A stretch of 64,000 nucleotides of DNA from an uncultured Fodinibius sp. Lineage in GTDB: Bacteria; Bacteroidota; Rhodothermia; Balneolales; Balneolaceae. Under the pieces are notes generated by a model. That model saw only the letters and a program-made list of their open reading frames with translations, had not been told where the DNA came from and did not search any database. Location: positions 116,138-180,137 of the forward strand of contig CAJXOG010000006.1 in assembly GCA_913057775.1 (NCBI GenBank). The letters are read 5' to 3'. Positions 28,223-37,094 of this stretch are shown one piece after another (position 1 is the stretch's first letter; every line of letters begins with the position of its first letter). A program made the translations under genes and the position numbers.

Positions 28223-28531
28223 TTATTCAAGAAGCACCTGTAGCCCAGTTATGGTCTTTTCATGCGAGATGAAGGATACAGAAATAAAATAAGTACCAGG
28301 CTCTAAATCACGGATGGTATACTTGCCATCAATATCAGTAGCAGCACCATTCGTAGTACCTTCAATTGCAACATTTGCGCCAATGACTGCTTCACCGGTA
28401 TTAGCATCTACTACTATTCCGGTAATTGTACCTGTATTCGATTGGGCATTACTTGCAGAGCTAATGATGCAAATTAAAACAAGAATAAAGACACTAAACT
28501 TTTTTAAGAAAGGTAGGTTTAAAGAGTCCAA
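28223..28531 (-). CDS. Small secreted protein made of one carboxypeptidase-like regulatory domain
   Basis: Secreted protein of about 102 residues. After a signal peptide (hydrophobic FSVFILVLICIISSASNAQS) there is a single regulatory beta-sandwich domain: TGTITGIVVDANTGEAVIGA, NVAIEGTTNGAATDIDGKYT, then LEPGTYFISVSFISHEKTIT. The chain stops at GLQVLLE, just where a TonB-dependent receptor would continue into its plug. It may therefore be a truncated receptor remnant or a genuine stand-alone domain. No ATG lies in frame upstream of the signal peptide; TTG at 28531 gives a well-formed signal sequence, while GTG at 28588 would give a 28-residue polar extension. No plug-like sequence is visible downstream. 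Confidence 0.55.
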   Translation of the reverse strand: MDSLNLPFLKKFSVFILVLICIISSASNAQSNTGTITGIVVDANTGEAVIGANVAIEGTTNGAATDIDGKYTIRDLEPGTYFISVSFISHEKTITGLQVLLE

Positions 28532-28736
28532 AATAAGTGTGCTGATTTTGTTCGGGTTATCCTTAACATCACATGTCAAGAATAGCACACTTAGATTATC
28601 AAACTGTTATCTCACAATTATGTATCTGTTACTCTAATTTTAAGCGAATGTTAAAAACTCTATTTACTGTACATCAGGGTAATATTCTTAGGCAAGAATT
28701 CGAAAATCCGCAAACAGACTGTTCGCTTTTGTATCC

Positions 28737-30794
28737 CTAATTATCAGTATTATCAGTTAGATCGACGGGCGAATCTACTGTTTGATCTTGTTTATCCAGA
28801 TCTGCAGATTGTTTCCCATTTTTGTCGGTTATACTTTTTTCATGACTAAAGATACCTTCCGGATATTTTCCTTCGGGATGATCCCCAAGCAGTTCTTTTA
28901 AATCATTATGATCAAGCACTTCTTTATCAAGTAATGTCTTCGCCATTTTTTCGAGCTTATCCTTGTGCTCCATTAAAAAGTTTTTTGTACGCTCATAATT
29001 TTGTCTGATAATTTCTCTAACAGCGGCGTCAATTTTCTGAGCTGTTTCTTCTGAATATTTTTTATTGAATCCGTAACTGTTCTCAGGATTCTGAGTATCT
29101 TTCAAGGACAAATAGCCCAGTTCTTCACTCATACCATATTCAGCTACCATAGCAAAGGCCATATTAGTGATACGTTCGAGATCGTTTTGTGCTCCTGTTG
29201 AAATACGTCCAAATATAATTTCTTCAGCAACACGACCACCGAGTAATGCACAAATCTTGTCATTAAGCTCTTCAGTCGTCATCAAGAATCGATCTTCAAG
29301 CGGGGTTTGCAAGGTGTATCCCAAAGCAGCCAATCCACGTGGCACGATGCTCACTTTTAGCACAGGATCGGTGTGTTCCAGATACCAACCTACTATGGCG
29401 TGACCTGATTCATGATATGCGACAATTTCACGCTCTCGAGGGCTGATAAGCTTATTCTTCTTCTCCAGTCCAGCAATAACACGTTCAATAGAATCCTGAA
29501 AATCTTCCATCTCTACCGCATCTTTACCTCGTCGAGCTGCCATCAGTGCTGCTTCATTACATAAGTTAGCCAACTCCGCTCCGGCAAAACCGGGAGTCTG
29601 TGAAGCAAGCAATTTTAAGTCGATATCATCGGAAAGCTTGAGTTTGCGCGTATGTACTTTAAGCACTTCAACACGTCCACGCAGGTCAGGTTTATCGATG
29701 AGAATCTGGCGATCAAATCGCCCGGGACGAAGTAAGGCGGAATCTAGTACATCGGGCCGATTTGTAGCCGCCATAATAATAACGCCTTTATCGGTATTGA
29801 AACCATCCATTTCGCTGAGCAGTTGGTTAAGCGTATTTTCACGCTCATCATTTGATCCCATTTGCATGCCTTTGCCACGGCTGCGACCGATGGCATCAAT
29901 TTCATCAATAAATATTATGCATGGAGCTTTTTCTTTGGCTTGTTTAAACAAATCCCGAACACGAGCAGCCCCTACCCCAACAAACATTTCAACAAAATCA
30001 GAGCCACTTAAGCTAAAAAACGGCACATCTGCTTCTCCTGCTGTAGCTTTAGCCAACAATGTTTTACCTGTTCCAGGTGGTCCAACCAATAAAACTCCTT
30101 TTGGTAGTGTCCCACCCAGTTTGGTAAATTTTTGCGGATTTTGAAGAAATTCGACAACTTCTTCTACTTCAGCTTTCGCCTCTTCAAGACCGGCAACATC
30201 TTTAAAAGAAATCTGGTTTTCGGCTTGTTTGTCGTACAATGAAGCCTTGTTTTTACCAATGCTCAAAACCTGTTGCCCCGGATTCATCCTACGGAAAATA
30301 TATATCCAGAAAATGATGGCCAGTCCTATTGGTATCAGCCAGATAAGAATTCCGCTAAACCAATCCTCTTCAATTTCCACATCATAGGCTACATTATTTT
30401 CATCTAAAATTGGACGAATATCATCCCCCTCCAACATAGTGCTAGTAAAACGGTTGCTTTCCTGAGCGGATGAAAGCACCCATTGGTTTTCATCATCAGC
30501 CGGTGGGGTTATAATTCCATCCTCTACAGCCTTTTCAGTATATTTACCATTTATATAAGCACCATTCTTAATCGTAATTTCTTCCACATACCCTTTTTCA
30601 ACATACTCCAAGAAGGTACTATACTTTATTTTATTCCCAGCATCCGGATTCATGAAATAAAACTGTACTCCCAGTAATACCAGTAACAAAATCACATAGA
30701 TCCAGATAGGAAACTTGGGAGAACTTTCATTTCCTTTTAACGGAGTTTTAGAATCTCCCTTTTTACCTTTGGTTTGTTTTTTATTCTCAGACAT
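28737..30794 (-). CDS. ftsH: ATP-dependent zinc metalloprotease FtsH
   Basis: Membrane-anchored hexameric AAA protease that degrades misfolded membrane proteins and short-lived regulators. Of 685 residues, the N-terminal part has two membrane helices (about 28-48 and 148-168) around a periplasmic domain. The AAA module has Walker A GPPGTGKT (238-245), Walker [12 protein letters not shown] and the SRH arginines of [17 protein letters not shown]. The protease has HESGH (461-465). The C-terminal tail (about 635-685) is rich in Asp, Lys and Gln and looks disordered. It lies 164 bp after thiL with a terminator between, so it should have its own promoter; none of the TTG-N20-TAnnTTTG type is visible. 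Confidence 0.97.
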   Translation of the reverse strand: MSENKKQTKGKKGDSKTPLKGNESSPKFPIWIYVILLLVLLGVQFYFMNPDAGNKIKYSTFLEYVEKGYVEEITIKNGAYINGKYTEKAVEDGIITPPADDENQWVLSSAQESNRFTSTMLEGDDIRPILDENNVAYDVEIEEDWFSGILIWLIPIGLAIIFWIYIFRRMNPGQQVLSIGKNKASLYDKQAENQISFKDVAGLEEAKAEVEEVVEFLQNPQKFTKLGGTLPKGVLLVGPPGTGKTLLAKATAGEADVPFFSLSGSDFVEMFVGVGAARVRDLFKQAKEKAPCIIFIDEIDAIGRSRGKGMQMGSNDERENTLNQLLSEMDGFNTDKGVIIMAATNRPDVLDSALLRPGRFDRQILIDKPDLRGRVEVLKVHTRKLKLSDDIDLKLLASQTPGFAGAELANLCNEAALMAARRGKDAVEMEDFQDSIERVIAGLEKKNKLISPREREIVAYHESGHAIVGWYLEHTDPVLKVSIVPRGLAALGYTLQTPLEDRFLMTTEELNDKICALLGGRVAEEIIFGRISTGAQNDLERITNMAFAMVAEYGMSEELGYLSLKDTQNPENSYGFNKKYSEETAQKIDAAVREIIRQNYERTKNFLMEHKDKLEKMAKTLLDKEVLDHNDLKELLGDHPEGKYPEGIFSHEKSITDKNGKQSADLDKQDQTVDSPVDLTDNTDN

Positions 30795-30901
30795 GTGACA
30801 ATACTAATTATTCGTTCATTCAATAAAGTAATATACAGTAAATATTAATGTTCTGCGTATTGGCTTGGATATTAATCAGTTAATGTGGATAAATTAAAAA
30901 A

Positions 30902-30934
30902 ACAGAGCCGACCATTTAGAACGGTCGGCTCTGT
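30902..30934 (-). terminator. Rho-independent terminator of thiL
   Basis: Perfect 12-bp stem (30902-30913 with 30923-30934) with a 9-nt loop. On the minus strand it is followed by a T-rich run (30901 down to 30894). It lies 25 bp after the thiL stop. Confidence 0.85.
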
Positions 30935-30958
30935 AAGTTATTTGATAAAATATTTTAG

Positions 30959-31999
30959 CTATTCATCATCTTCCGGATCATCAAATAGAATCGTATCCCC
31001 TCCTGCCTGCTGCATTTTTACTCCTTCTTGGCGATTAATAACCTTACCAATTACAGTAAAGTCAGAAAGTTCATCCGTTAACTTCTCTACATCATCTTCC
31101 GGCAAGGTAAACATTAATTCAAAATCCTCCCCTCCATAAAGAGCATATTTATCTACATCTTCTTTCATCTCATCAGCTACGTGCCGTGTTTTTAAGGAGA
31201 TAGGAATAGTAGCTCCATAAATATGGGCTCCAACTCCAGAGGCATTTGCCAAATATTTCAATTCACTCACCAAACCCTGGGTAATATCTATCATTGAAGT
31301 TGGAATAATATTCAACTCATCAAGCTTATCAATAACATCTTTGCGGGCAATGGGTACCAGCTGACGTTTGACTACATATTCATACTCATCAAGATTAGGC
31401 TGAAAGGATTGCTGTTCTTCCTGCTCTTCCCAATATTCTTTTTCCCGCATTAAAATTCTGAGACCTGCTATTGCTCCACCCAAGTCGCCTGTAACACATA
31501 TTGCATCATCCTTTTGCGCCCCTTTACGATAGGTAATCATATCTTTTGAAACTTTACCATAACAGCTAATGCTGGCACTCAATATTTTATGCGAGGCTGT
31601 TAAATCACCCCCAACTATTTGAAACTCAAAATCTTTAGAGGCTGCTTCGATGCCTTTATAAATCTCCTTCAGCATATCCACCGAAATTTTGTTGGGAACC
31701 GCGAGGTTTACCAACACAACCTCCGGATGTCCGTTCATCGCATATACATCGCTTACAGCTGCAACCGCAATTTTGTAACCAAGGTGGTGCAAGGGAAAAT
31801 AAGTGAGATCAAAATCAACTCCTTCCATAAATGTTTCTGATGTCAGTAGTTGATAGCTATCCCCATCTTCTAAAACTGCTGTATCATCACCAGAGCTTTG
31901 AAGTACTGATGATTTCTCAAAGGTAGCATGTTCCATCAGCTCATCTATAAGCTGGGTACGGCCAATGGACTGTATTGAACGAAAAGAATCTTTGCTCAT
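30959..31999 (-). CDS. thiL: Thiamine-monophosphate kinase
   Basis: Phosphorylates thiamine monophosphate to thiamine pyrophosphate, the cofactor needed by the kgd product of this same window. The 346-residue protein has the PurM/ThiL fold: metal-binding GDDTAVLE near residue 37-44, TSETFMEGVDFDL, AVAAVSDVYAMNGHPEVVLV, VGGDLTAS and the C-terminal ALYGGEDFELMFTLP. Compared with E. coli ThiL (325 residues) there is an acidic insert near residue 190-205 (EEQEEQQSFQPNLDEYEYV). It is bounded by terminators on both sides, so it is monocistronic. No thiamine synthesis gene is adjacent. Confidence 0.94.
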   Translation of the reverse strand: MSKDSFRSIQSIGRTQLIDELMEHATFEKSSVLQSSGDDTAVLEDGDSYQLLTSETFMEGVDFDLTYFPLHHLGYKIAVAAVSDVYAMNGHPEVVLVNLAVPNKISVDMLKEIYKGIEAASKDFEFQIVGGDLTASHKILSASISCYGKVSKDMITYRKGAQKDDAICVTGDLGGAIAGLRILMREKEYWEEQEEQQSFQPNLDEYEYVVKRQLVPIARKDVIDKLDELNIIPTSMIDITQGLVSELKYLANASGVGAHIYGATIPISLKTRHVADEMKEDVDKYALYGGEDFELMFTLPEDDVEKLTDELSDFTVIGKVINRQEGVKMQQAGGDTILFDDPEDDE

Positions 32000-32014
32000 A
32001 ATATTCAGATAAAT

Positions 32015-32051
32015 AAAAAAGGCAGGTACACGAAGTGCACTTGCCTTTTTT
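32015..32051 (-). terminator. Terminator of the exbB-exbD operon
   Basis: A 17-bp stem with one G-U pair and one mismatch (32015-32031 with 32035-32051), A/T-flanked on both sides. It sits 24 bp after the last exbD gene and just upstream of thiL. Confidence 0.85.
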
Positions 32052-32074
32052 AAGAAAAAGTTAAATGTAAAAAA

Positions 32075-32521
32075 TTACTGTTCCTGCTTCGTAGAATAAT
32101 TAATGCGAAGGGTACCTGCGTCTCTAAGCTCTTCTTGAATATCGGTTACGATACCAAACTCAGTATCATCATGTACACGAAGTGATACAATAAGACGAGG
32201 TTCTTCTCTCAACTTGTCATACATTAGCTGCTGAACAGCACCAACATCATCGATTATAGAATCATCGATCTGTATTTTGGTATTGCCTACTTTCCTGCCC
32301 TGAAGTTTTTCAGGACCAACATAGATGTAACTAACAAGTCGTTTTTGCTCTATCTTCTCAATATTCTCAGCGCGAGTATAATCAACTTGAACCTGCAAAG
32401 TAACTTCGCGCAGTACTGTTGTCACCATAAAAAAGATGAGCAACATAAATATAATGTCTGGCATAGCCGTCAGTGAAATTGTTGGATCCGACTTAGCAGA
32501 CTTTTTTTCAAAATGTCCCAT
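32075..32521 (-). CDS. exbD: ExbD/TolR family biopolymer transport protein (second copy)
   Basis: Inner-membrane component of the TonB proton-motive energy module, 148 residues. It has one N-terminal membrane helix (ISLTAMPDIIFMLLIFFMVT), which includes the conserved proton-carrying Asp (PDIIFMLLIFFMVTT, D22), and a periplasmic domain. It lies 12 bp after the first exbD gene. Two different ExbD proteins after one ExbB is the usual Bacteroidota arrangement. The natural client here is the SusC-type transporter at 15-18.5 kb and other TonB receptors elsewhere. Confidence 0.93.
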   Translation of the reverse strand: MGHFEKKSAKSDPTISLTAMPDIIFMLLIFFMVTTVLREVTLQVQVDYTRAENIEKIEQKRLVSYIYVGPEKLQGRKVGNTKIQIDDSIIDDVGAVQQLMYDKLREEPRLIVSLRVHDDTEFGIVTDIQEELRDAGTLRINYSTKQEQ

Positions 32522-32533
32522 AGTTAAACTCTT

Positions 32534-33076
32534 TTATTGGTTGGGCTCTGCGATTGAAATTTTCTTAGGATACATATCCTGAATAGATTGTTGCTGCTCG
32601 CTATCGTCCTCTAACTGTCCATAGTTTCTCCCAAATTGAGCTTGGGCAGCCTGATTACGTAATTCGGCATAAGCGCCCATTACCTCATCAAGCATATCGA
32701 TATAAACATTATATGGAGTTTCTCTATCCGTTTTAATGGATACAATAGCTTTATCCGGAGAATCGGATAATTCAGGATCTTCCCCTCTATTCGTAACAAA
32801 GGTTTTTACCTTTTGTTTTACCTGATTTACCGGGGTCGGTTCTTCATCCATCAATACCATACCCTGAGAGTTTACCAGAATATTTAAAAGATTCCGCTCT
32901 TTAATGGGTGGGGGTTCCTGATTTTCTTCAGGAGCAGGTGGAAGTTGAAGTCCTATTCCGGTATCAACGTCAATCGTTGTAACAAGTAAGAAGAAGATAA
33001 GCAACAAGAAGGCAATATCAGCCATTCCGGCACCGCCTATTTCCGGATCATCTCGATCTTTTTTATTATCAAACAT
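32534..33076 (-). CDS. exbD: ExbD/TolR family biopolymer transport protein (first copy)
   Basis: Second ExbD-type subunit, 180 residues, with N-terminal helix GMADIAFLLLIFFLLVTTID carrying the conserved Asp (ADIAFLL, D20). The periplasmic part has a proline/glutamate stretch (PPAPEENQEPPPIKE) after the membrane helix and a polar, Gln-rich C-terminus that is longer than in the other copy. The divergent tails suggest that the two ExbD chains play different roles or form a hetero-dimer. It lies 21 bp after the small membrane protein gene. Confidence 0.93.
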   Translation of the reverse strand: MFDNKKDRDDPEIGGAGMADIAFLLLIFFLLVTTIDVDTGIGLQLPPAPEENQEPPPIKERNLLNILVNSQGMVLMDEEPTPVNQVKQKVKTFVTNRGEDPELSDSPDKAIVSIKTDRETPYNVYIDMLDEVMGAYAELRNQAAQAQFGRNYGQLEDDSEQQQSIQDMYPKKISIAEPNQ

Positions 33077-33097
33077 CGCTTCGCTGTTTTAGAAGAA

Positions 33098-33367
33098 TTA
33101 TATATTAAATGTAGTACGCATACCGGTAAGCGCCATGAGTAAAACCATAGCTCCCATCATAAACAACATAGTTCCTATAGCAGCCTCTGTTACTGACCCA
33201 GCTATAGCATATGCTATACCGAAGACGACGAAAGGTACAAGCATAGTGATGATTTTTTTAACATCCTGCTTACCCTTCATCACACTTCTGATACCGGAAA
33301 CGATCATTCCCAGTACTCCAAGTCCAATTAATCCTAATCCAAGTCCTAATGCTATATTTACAATCAT
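33098..33367 (-). CDS. Small three-helix membrane protein of the ExbB-ExbD cluster
   Basis: An 89-residue, very hydrophobic protein with three predicted membrane helices (about 3-25, 38-58 and 64-84) and a basic loop (SVMKGKQDVKK) between the first two. Glycine repeats in the first helix (GLGLGLIGLGVLG) suggest tight packing. I do not recognise a named family. Its fixed place between ExbB and ExbD, with gaps of 53 and 21 bp, suggests an accessory subunit of the TonB motor; a gene of this kind at this place occurs in other Bacteroidota clusters, as far as I recall. Confidence 0.7.
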   Translation of the reverse strand: MIVNIALGLGLGLIGLGVLGMIVSGIRSVMKGKQDVKKIITMLVPFVVFGIAYAIAGSVTEAAIGTMLFMMGAMVLLMALTGMRTTFNI

Positions 33368-33420
33368 AATAGTAAACTAATTATTAAATATCGGTGAATT
33401 TCTTTTGGAAACTTTGGCTA

Positions 33421-34140
33421 CTACTCAGCGTCTGAGCCGCCAGAAGTATCAACAATCTGTTCACCTTCTTTAAGCATTACAATAGAATCGATCAAGGTAA
33501 TTGAACTTTCTTCCATTTCTGAAATAAGTCGATCAATTTTGGATACACAATAGTTGTATCCTACCTGAAGGATAATACCGGCAAGCAGACCTGCAGCCGT
33601 TGTTAAAAGCGCAACCTTAATACCACCAGCTACAAGGGTAGGTGAAATGTCACCGGCTTGCTCAATGGCATCAAACGCCTGAATCATACCTACAACTGTT
33701 CCGAGGAAGCCAAGCATTGGTGCAATTGCAATAAACAGAGAGAGCCATACAAGTCCCCGCTCGAGGAAACTCATTTCAATAGAACCATACGATGATATGG
33801 CTTTTTCTGCTGCTTCAACACCTTCATCGACGCGCATCAATCCAGCTTGAAAAACAGAAGCTACCGGACCTCTTGTTTCTGCACAAAGTTCTTTGGCTGC
33901 TGGTACACCTCCTTCTTGAAGTGCTTCTTGTACGTCAACAATAAATTTACGAGTGTCAATATCAGCTAAGTTAAGGGTGATAATTCGCTCCAAGAAGATA
34001 GCCAATCCAAGAATTAGGGCGACAAGGACCGGCCACATGAACCCACCCTCATTACCTTCGTTAAATTTTTCTACGAGAACATTAAAAAATCCTTGGTCTA
34101 CTCCTGCTTGAAGGAAAAAGAGAGCTATAGACGATGTCAT
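33421..34140 (-). CDS. exbB: ExbB/TolQ/MotA family proton channel protein
   Basis: Core subunit of the TonB energising motor, 239 residues. Three membrane helices: about 32-52 (FMWPVLVALILGLAIFLERI), 128-150 (WLSLFIAIAPMLGFLGTVVG) and 168-190 (TLVAGGIKVALLTTAAGLLA). The conserved APMLGFLGTVVGMI segment and the TTAAGL motif line the proton path. A long cytoplasmic loop lies between helices 1 and 2 and the last 15 residues are acidic. It is first in a four-gene operon (exbB, small membrane protein, exbD, exbD) that closes with the terminator at 32015-32051. Confidence 0.94.
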   Translation of the reverse strand: MTSSIALFFLQAGVDQGFFNVLVEKFNEGNEGGFMWPVLVALILGLAIFLERIITLNLADIDTRKFIVDVQEALQEGGVPAAKELCAETRGPVASVFQAGLMRVDEGVEAAEKAISSYGSIEMSFLERGLVWLSLFIAIAPMLGFLGTVVGMIQAFDAIEQAGDISPTLVAGGIKVALLTTAAGLLAGIILQVGYNYCVSKIDRLISEMEESSITLIDSIVMLKEGEQIVDTSGGSDAE

Positions 34141-34198
34141 ACGATTACTCCGATTAAATTATATTTATTATCTGTTTAATAAGGGCTTGTAAAGATGC

Positions 34199-34230
34199 AA
34201 AATGATAGATCATTTTGACTAAAATGTCAA
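34199..34230 (-). promoter_or_regulatory. Candidate exbB promoter with overlapping inverted repeat
   Basis: On the minus strand TTGACA (TTG at 34228-34230) lies 20 bp before TATCATTTTG, a poor match to TAnnTTTG. A perfect 8-bp inverted repeat AAAATGAT/ATCATTTT (34199-34216) overlaps the -7 region and could be an operator. Both calls are tentative. Confidence 0.35.
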
Positions 34231-34296
34231 AGACAGGAAGCTACATTTTTAAATTAAATAGTATTCTTAAATCTATTTAACGTAATGAAGCTCCAA

Positions 34297-36303
34297 TTAA
34301 AGGTTTCCTGCACTGTAATTGTCATTAGATTGTTCAAACCGTTGAATTCCTGAATCTAAAAATTGACGGAATTTATCTTTGTTGGCATATCCTACAAGCT
34401 GATCCATTATTTTTTCGTTGTCAGGATCAACAATCACATAAGTAGGTAACGCTACTGTTCCAGTCAATTCAAATTGAAACTTTTGATTTGCCGGTCCATC
34501 AGAACCGTCATCAGTATATAAACGCACTTGCTGCATTTTTGCAAATCGTTTTTGAATTTCCGCCAGTGGAAAAACATTTGCCTCCATGGCCCGGCAATTT
34601 GTACAAGTATAGCCTGTGAAGTCTATAAACAAAGGTTTATTTTCTTTTTGGGCTTTCTCACGGGCTTCATTATAATTGCTGGTCCAATTTTCCCCTTCTC
34701 CGGAATTGGCTGATCCGATCCCTTGCTGTGCGAGTGAACGAACTACGCTTACATCGGTAGCTTGTTTCGGGGGAAGCCAAGAATCCCAAATTCCAAGGGA
34801 CGCTCCCATTAAACCAGGTATTAAATAAAAACTAAATAAGATAAAAGGCATAGCCAGCATAAGCCGACCCGTACCAATTTGTGTGGGCTTTTCTTCATGA
34901 TTGAGGGAAAATGAGCCAAGTAAGTATAATCCGGCCATTAAGAAGATGGCAATCCATGTAGCAATCGCAAACGGGCGCGAAATAAGCCCCCACTCCCAAA
35001 CAAGATCGGCATTAGATAAAAACTTTATGGCTGCAGCTAACTCGATAAAACCTAATAATACTTTAACAATATTCATCCAAGATCCACTCTTGGGCAGACT
35101 CTCGAGCCAGCGCGGAAACAAGGCAAACAATACAAAGGGACTCGCAAACGCTGTTGAGAAACCGGCCATCCCTATAATAGGATAAAACCACTCTCCTCCT
35201 GTAGTAGCTGCCAATACACCCCCGACAAATGGAGCTGTACAAGAAAATGAGACAGCACTTATAGTCAACGCCATAAAAAGGATTCCAATTGAACCCGAAC
35301 TTTCGTTGCTCTTTTGATTTAACCAGTTCGTAAGCTGATGGGGTAAACGTAGCTCAAACGCTCCTAATAAACTTATGGCAAATACAACAAGTACAAGTGC
35401 TATGAATAGATTAACCCACGGATTAGCTGCAAATTTGTTCGCGCCGGATGCTCCTATAAAAAGCGCCAATAATGCTCCTAAAATTGTAAATGTAACGACA
35501 ATGGCTAGCCCAAAACCAAAAGCCTGACCTACTGCTGCGGTACCTTCCCCTTCTTTTTGTTTAGAGAAGAAAGAAACCGTCAAAGGTATCATCGGGAAAA
35601 CACAGGGCGTCAACAGAGCAGCAAAGCCGGCAGCTAATGCAATCCAAAGGAAAGAAAAAATGCCTCCCGAACCATATCCACTCGTATCAATCTGATCTTG
35701 ATTCTGTTCTTCTTCTGGTGCCGGTTCCTGTTTGTTAGTAGTGGATTTACCCTGTGCGGATTCAGCATCTCCAGCAGTACTTTCCTCAAAATTACTGTAA
35801 GGGGTATCAGCAACTCCTTCAACAGATACGGCATGTGCAATAGACTTCGTCTTCGGCGGCAGGCAGGACTTGTCATCACAAACCTGATATAGCACCTCCA
35901 ATGCAATTTCTGAAGATCCGGAAACATCGCTGCGCAATGCTACCGGAATAGTAAAGGTCGCATTTTTGGTATGCCATCCCAACTCAGCATTAAAATTGGG
36001 ATCCATTTCAATAGAGGGCTCACTTTCTTGTACCTCTCCTGCAATTGCTACCTTTGAAGAAGCCGAAGAGAATTGAGTAGGATAAGGGCCGGCATCAGGA
36101 TCGTTGGCAATAGAATACAGATGCCACGCTCCATCAATGGAAGCTTTGACAGTAATTTCGAATACTTCTCCTGCTTTTACCTGATCGGGCGCTTCAACAA
36201 CAGAATATGTAACAGGATCCAGCATTTGACCCTGAACAAAAAATGGGGATAACATCATAACGATGATCCCCACTACTTTCTTAATAGGTAAAGAATGTCT
36301 CAT
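34297..36303 (-). CDS. dsbD: Thiol:disulfide interchange protein DsbD
   Basis: Inner-membrane protein that carries electrons from cytoplasmic thioredoxin to periplasmic disulfide reductases. The 668 residues hold a signal peptide, a periplasmic N-terminal domain (about 25-165) with the redox pair in VCDDKSCLPPKT, a low-complexity Gln/Glu/Ser spacer, an eight-helix transmembrane domain (about 215-500) with cysteines in TPCVFPMIPLTVSFF and SCTAPFVGG, and a C-terminal thioredoxin domain with CTNC (567-570). Start set at ATG 36303; the frame also has a TTG two codons upstream. It begins 33 bp after rplI, so it is probably transcribed as the fourth gene of the rpsF operon, an unusual partner for ribosomal proteins. 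Confidence 0.94.
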   Translation of the reverse strand: MRHSLPIKKVVGIIVMMLSPFFVQGQMLDPVTYSVVEAPDQVKAGEVFEITVKASIDGAWHLYSIANDPDAGPYPTQFSSASSKVAIAGEVQESEPSIEMDPNFNAELGWHTKNATFTIPVALRSDVSGSSEIALEVLYQVCDDKSCLPPKTKSIAHAVSVEGVADTPYSNFEESTAGDAESAQGKSTTNKQEPAPEEEQNQDQIDTSGYGSGGIFSFLWIALAAGFAALLTPCVFPMIPLTVSFFSKQKEGEGTAAVGQAFGFGLAIVVTFTILGALLALFIGASGANKFAANPWVNLFIALVLVVFAISLLGAFELRLPHQLTNWLNQKSNESSGSIGILFMALTISAVSFSCTAPFVGGVLAATTGGEWFYPIIGMAGFSTAFASPFVLFALFPRWLESLPKSGSWMNIVKVLLGFIELAAAIKFLSNADLVWEWGLISRPFAIATWIAIFLMAGLYLLGSFSLNHEEKPTQIGTGRLMLAMPFILFSFYLIPGLMGASLGIWDSWLPPKQATDVSVVRSLAQQGIGSANSGEGENWTSNYNEAREKAQKENKPLFIDFTGYTCTNCRAMEANVFPLAEIQKRFAKMQQVRLYTDDGSDGPANQKFQFELTGTVALPTYVIVDPDNEKIMDQLVGYANKDKFRQFLDSGIQRFEQSNDNYSAGNL

Positions 36304-36336
36304 TACCAATCGATTCTAATAAACGCTAATGTAATT

Positions 36337-36795
36337 TTATTCTTTAACCACCCAAACCTTGATTTGTGCTTTAATTTCACTAATCAGGCTGATAGTTGCA
36401 GTGTATTCACCTAACGTTTTGATATCTTGATCTATTGTAATCTTACGTTTGTCAATATCGATATCGCGTTCGGCTAGTGCATCGGCAACATCCTGGGTAG
36501 TTACTGAGCCATGAATACGTTCATCTTCACCTACCTCAACAGGAATAGTTACTGACGTCGTTTCAAGGCGCTCAGCCATTTCCTGAGCACGCTCAACAGT
36601 GAGTTCAGCACGTCGCTCTGCTTGTTCTTTCATGCGCTCAACCTGCTTCAGTGCCCCATCGGTAGCCATCATAGCTTTGCCTTGAGGAATTAAGTAGTTG
36701 CGGCCATAACCAGCCCGTACTTCAACGATGTCCCCGGATTCTCCGAGCTTATCGACATCTTCTCGCAAAATTAATTTCATATACTTATTAGCCAT
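36337..36795 (-). CDS. rplI: 50S ribosomal protein L9
   Basis: Large-subunit protein with two globular domains joined by a long helix. The N-terminal signature KLILREDVDKLGESGDIVEVRAGYGRNYLIPQG (residues 7-39) is canonical L9, followed by the helix (about 40-75) and the C-terminal domain with VEVGEDERIHGSVTTQDVAD. At 152 residues it is close to the E. coli length. It is third in the rpsF-rpsR-rplI operon, 16 bp after rpsR. The usual ssb gene between rpsF and rpsR is absent here. Confidence 0.97.
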   Translation of the reverse strand: MANKYMKLILREDVDKLGESGDIVEVRAGYGRNYLIPQGKAMMATDGALKQVERMKEQAERRAELTVERAQEMAERLETTSVTIPVEVGEDERIHGSVTTQDVADALAERDIDIDKRKITIDQDIKTLGEYTATISLISEIKAQIKVWVVKE

Positions 36796-36811
36796 TGTAA
36801 TAAAATCTTTT

Positions 36812-37063
36812 TTATCGAAGGTTATCTGCTACATACGGAAGTAATCCAAGGAAACGAGCGCGCTTAATAGCACGAGACAGCTGCCGCTGATATTTTGCGC
36901 TGGTCCCGGTTACACGACGAGGAAGTATTTTTCCCTGGTCGTTCATAAATCGCTCTAACAGATCCGTATCTTTGTAATCAATATATTCAATGCCCGCTTT
37001 GGTAAACTTGCACTCGCGGGTTTTAATATGTCCCTTCTTTGGGTGTGATGGATTCTTAATCAT
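36812..37063 (-). CDS. rpsR: 30S ribosomal protein S18
   Basis: Small-subunit protein of 83 residues that binds 16S rRNA as a heterodimer with S6. The motif [20 protein letters not shown] and the basic segment [20 protein letters not shown] (about 51-70) are diagnostic. It follows rpsF by 31 bp and precedes rplI by 16 bp. With S6 it may repress its own operon by binding the leader hairpin at 37519-37546. Confidence 0.97.
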   Translation of the reverse strand: MIKNPSHPKKGHIKTRECKFTKAGIEYIDYKDTDLLERFMNDQGKILPRRVTGTSAKYQRQLSRAIKRARFLGLLPYVADNLR

Positions 37064-37094
37064 AATCTTAAAATATTTTGTTTATAGAGATGAA

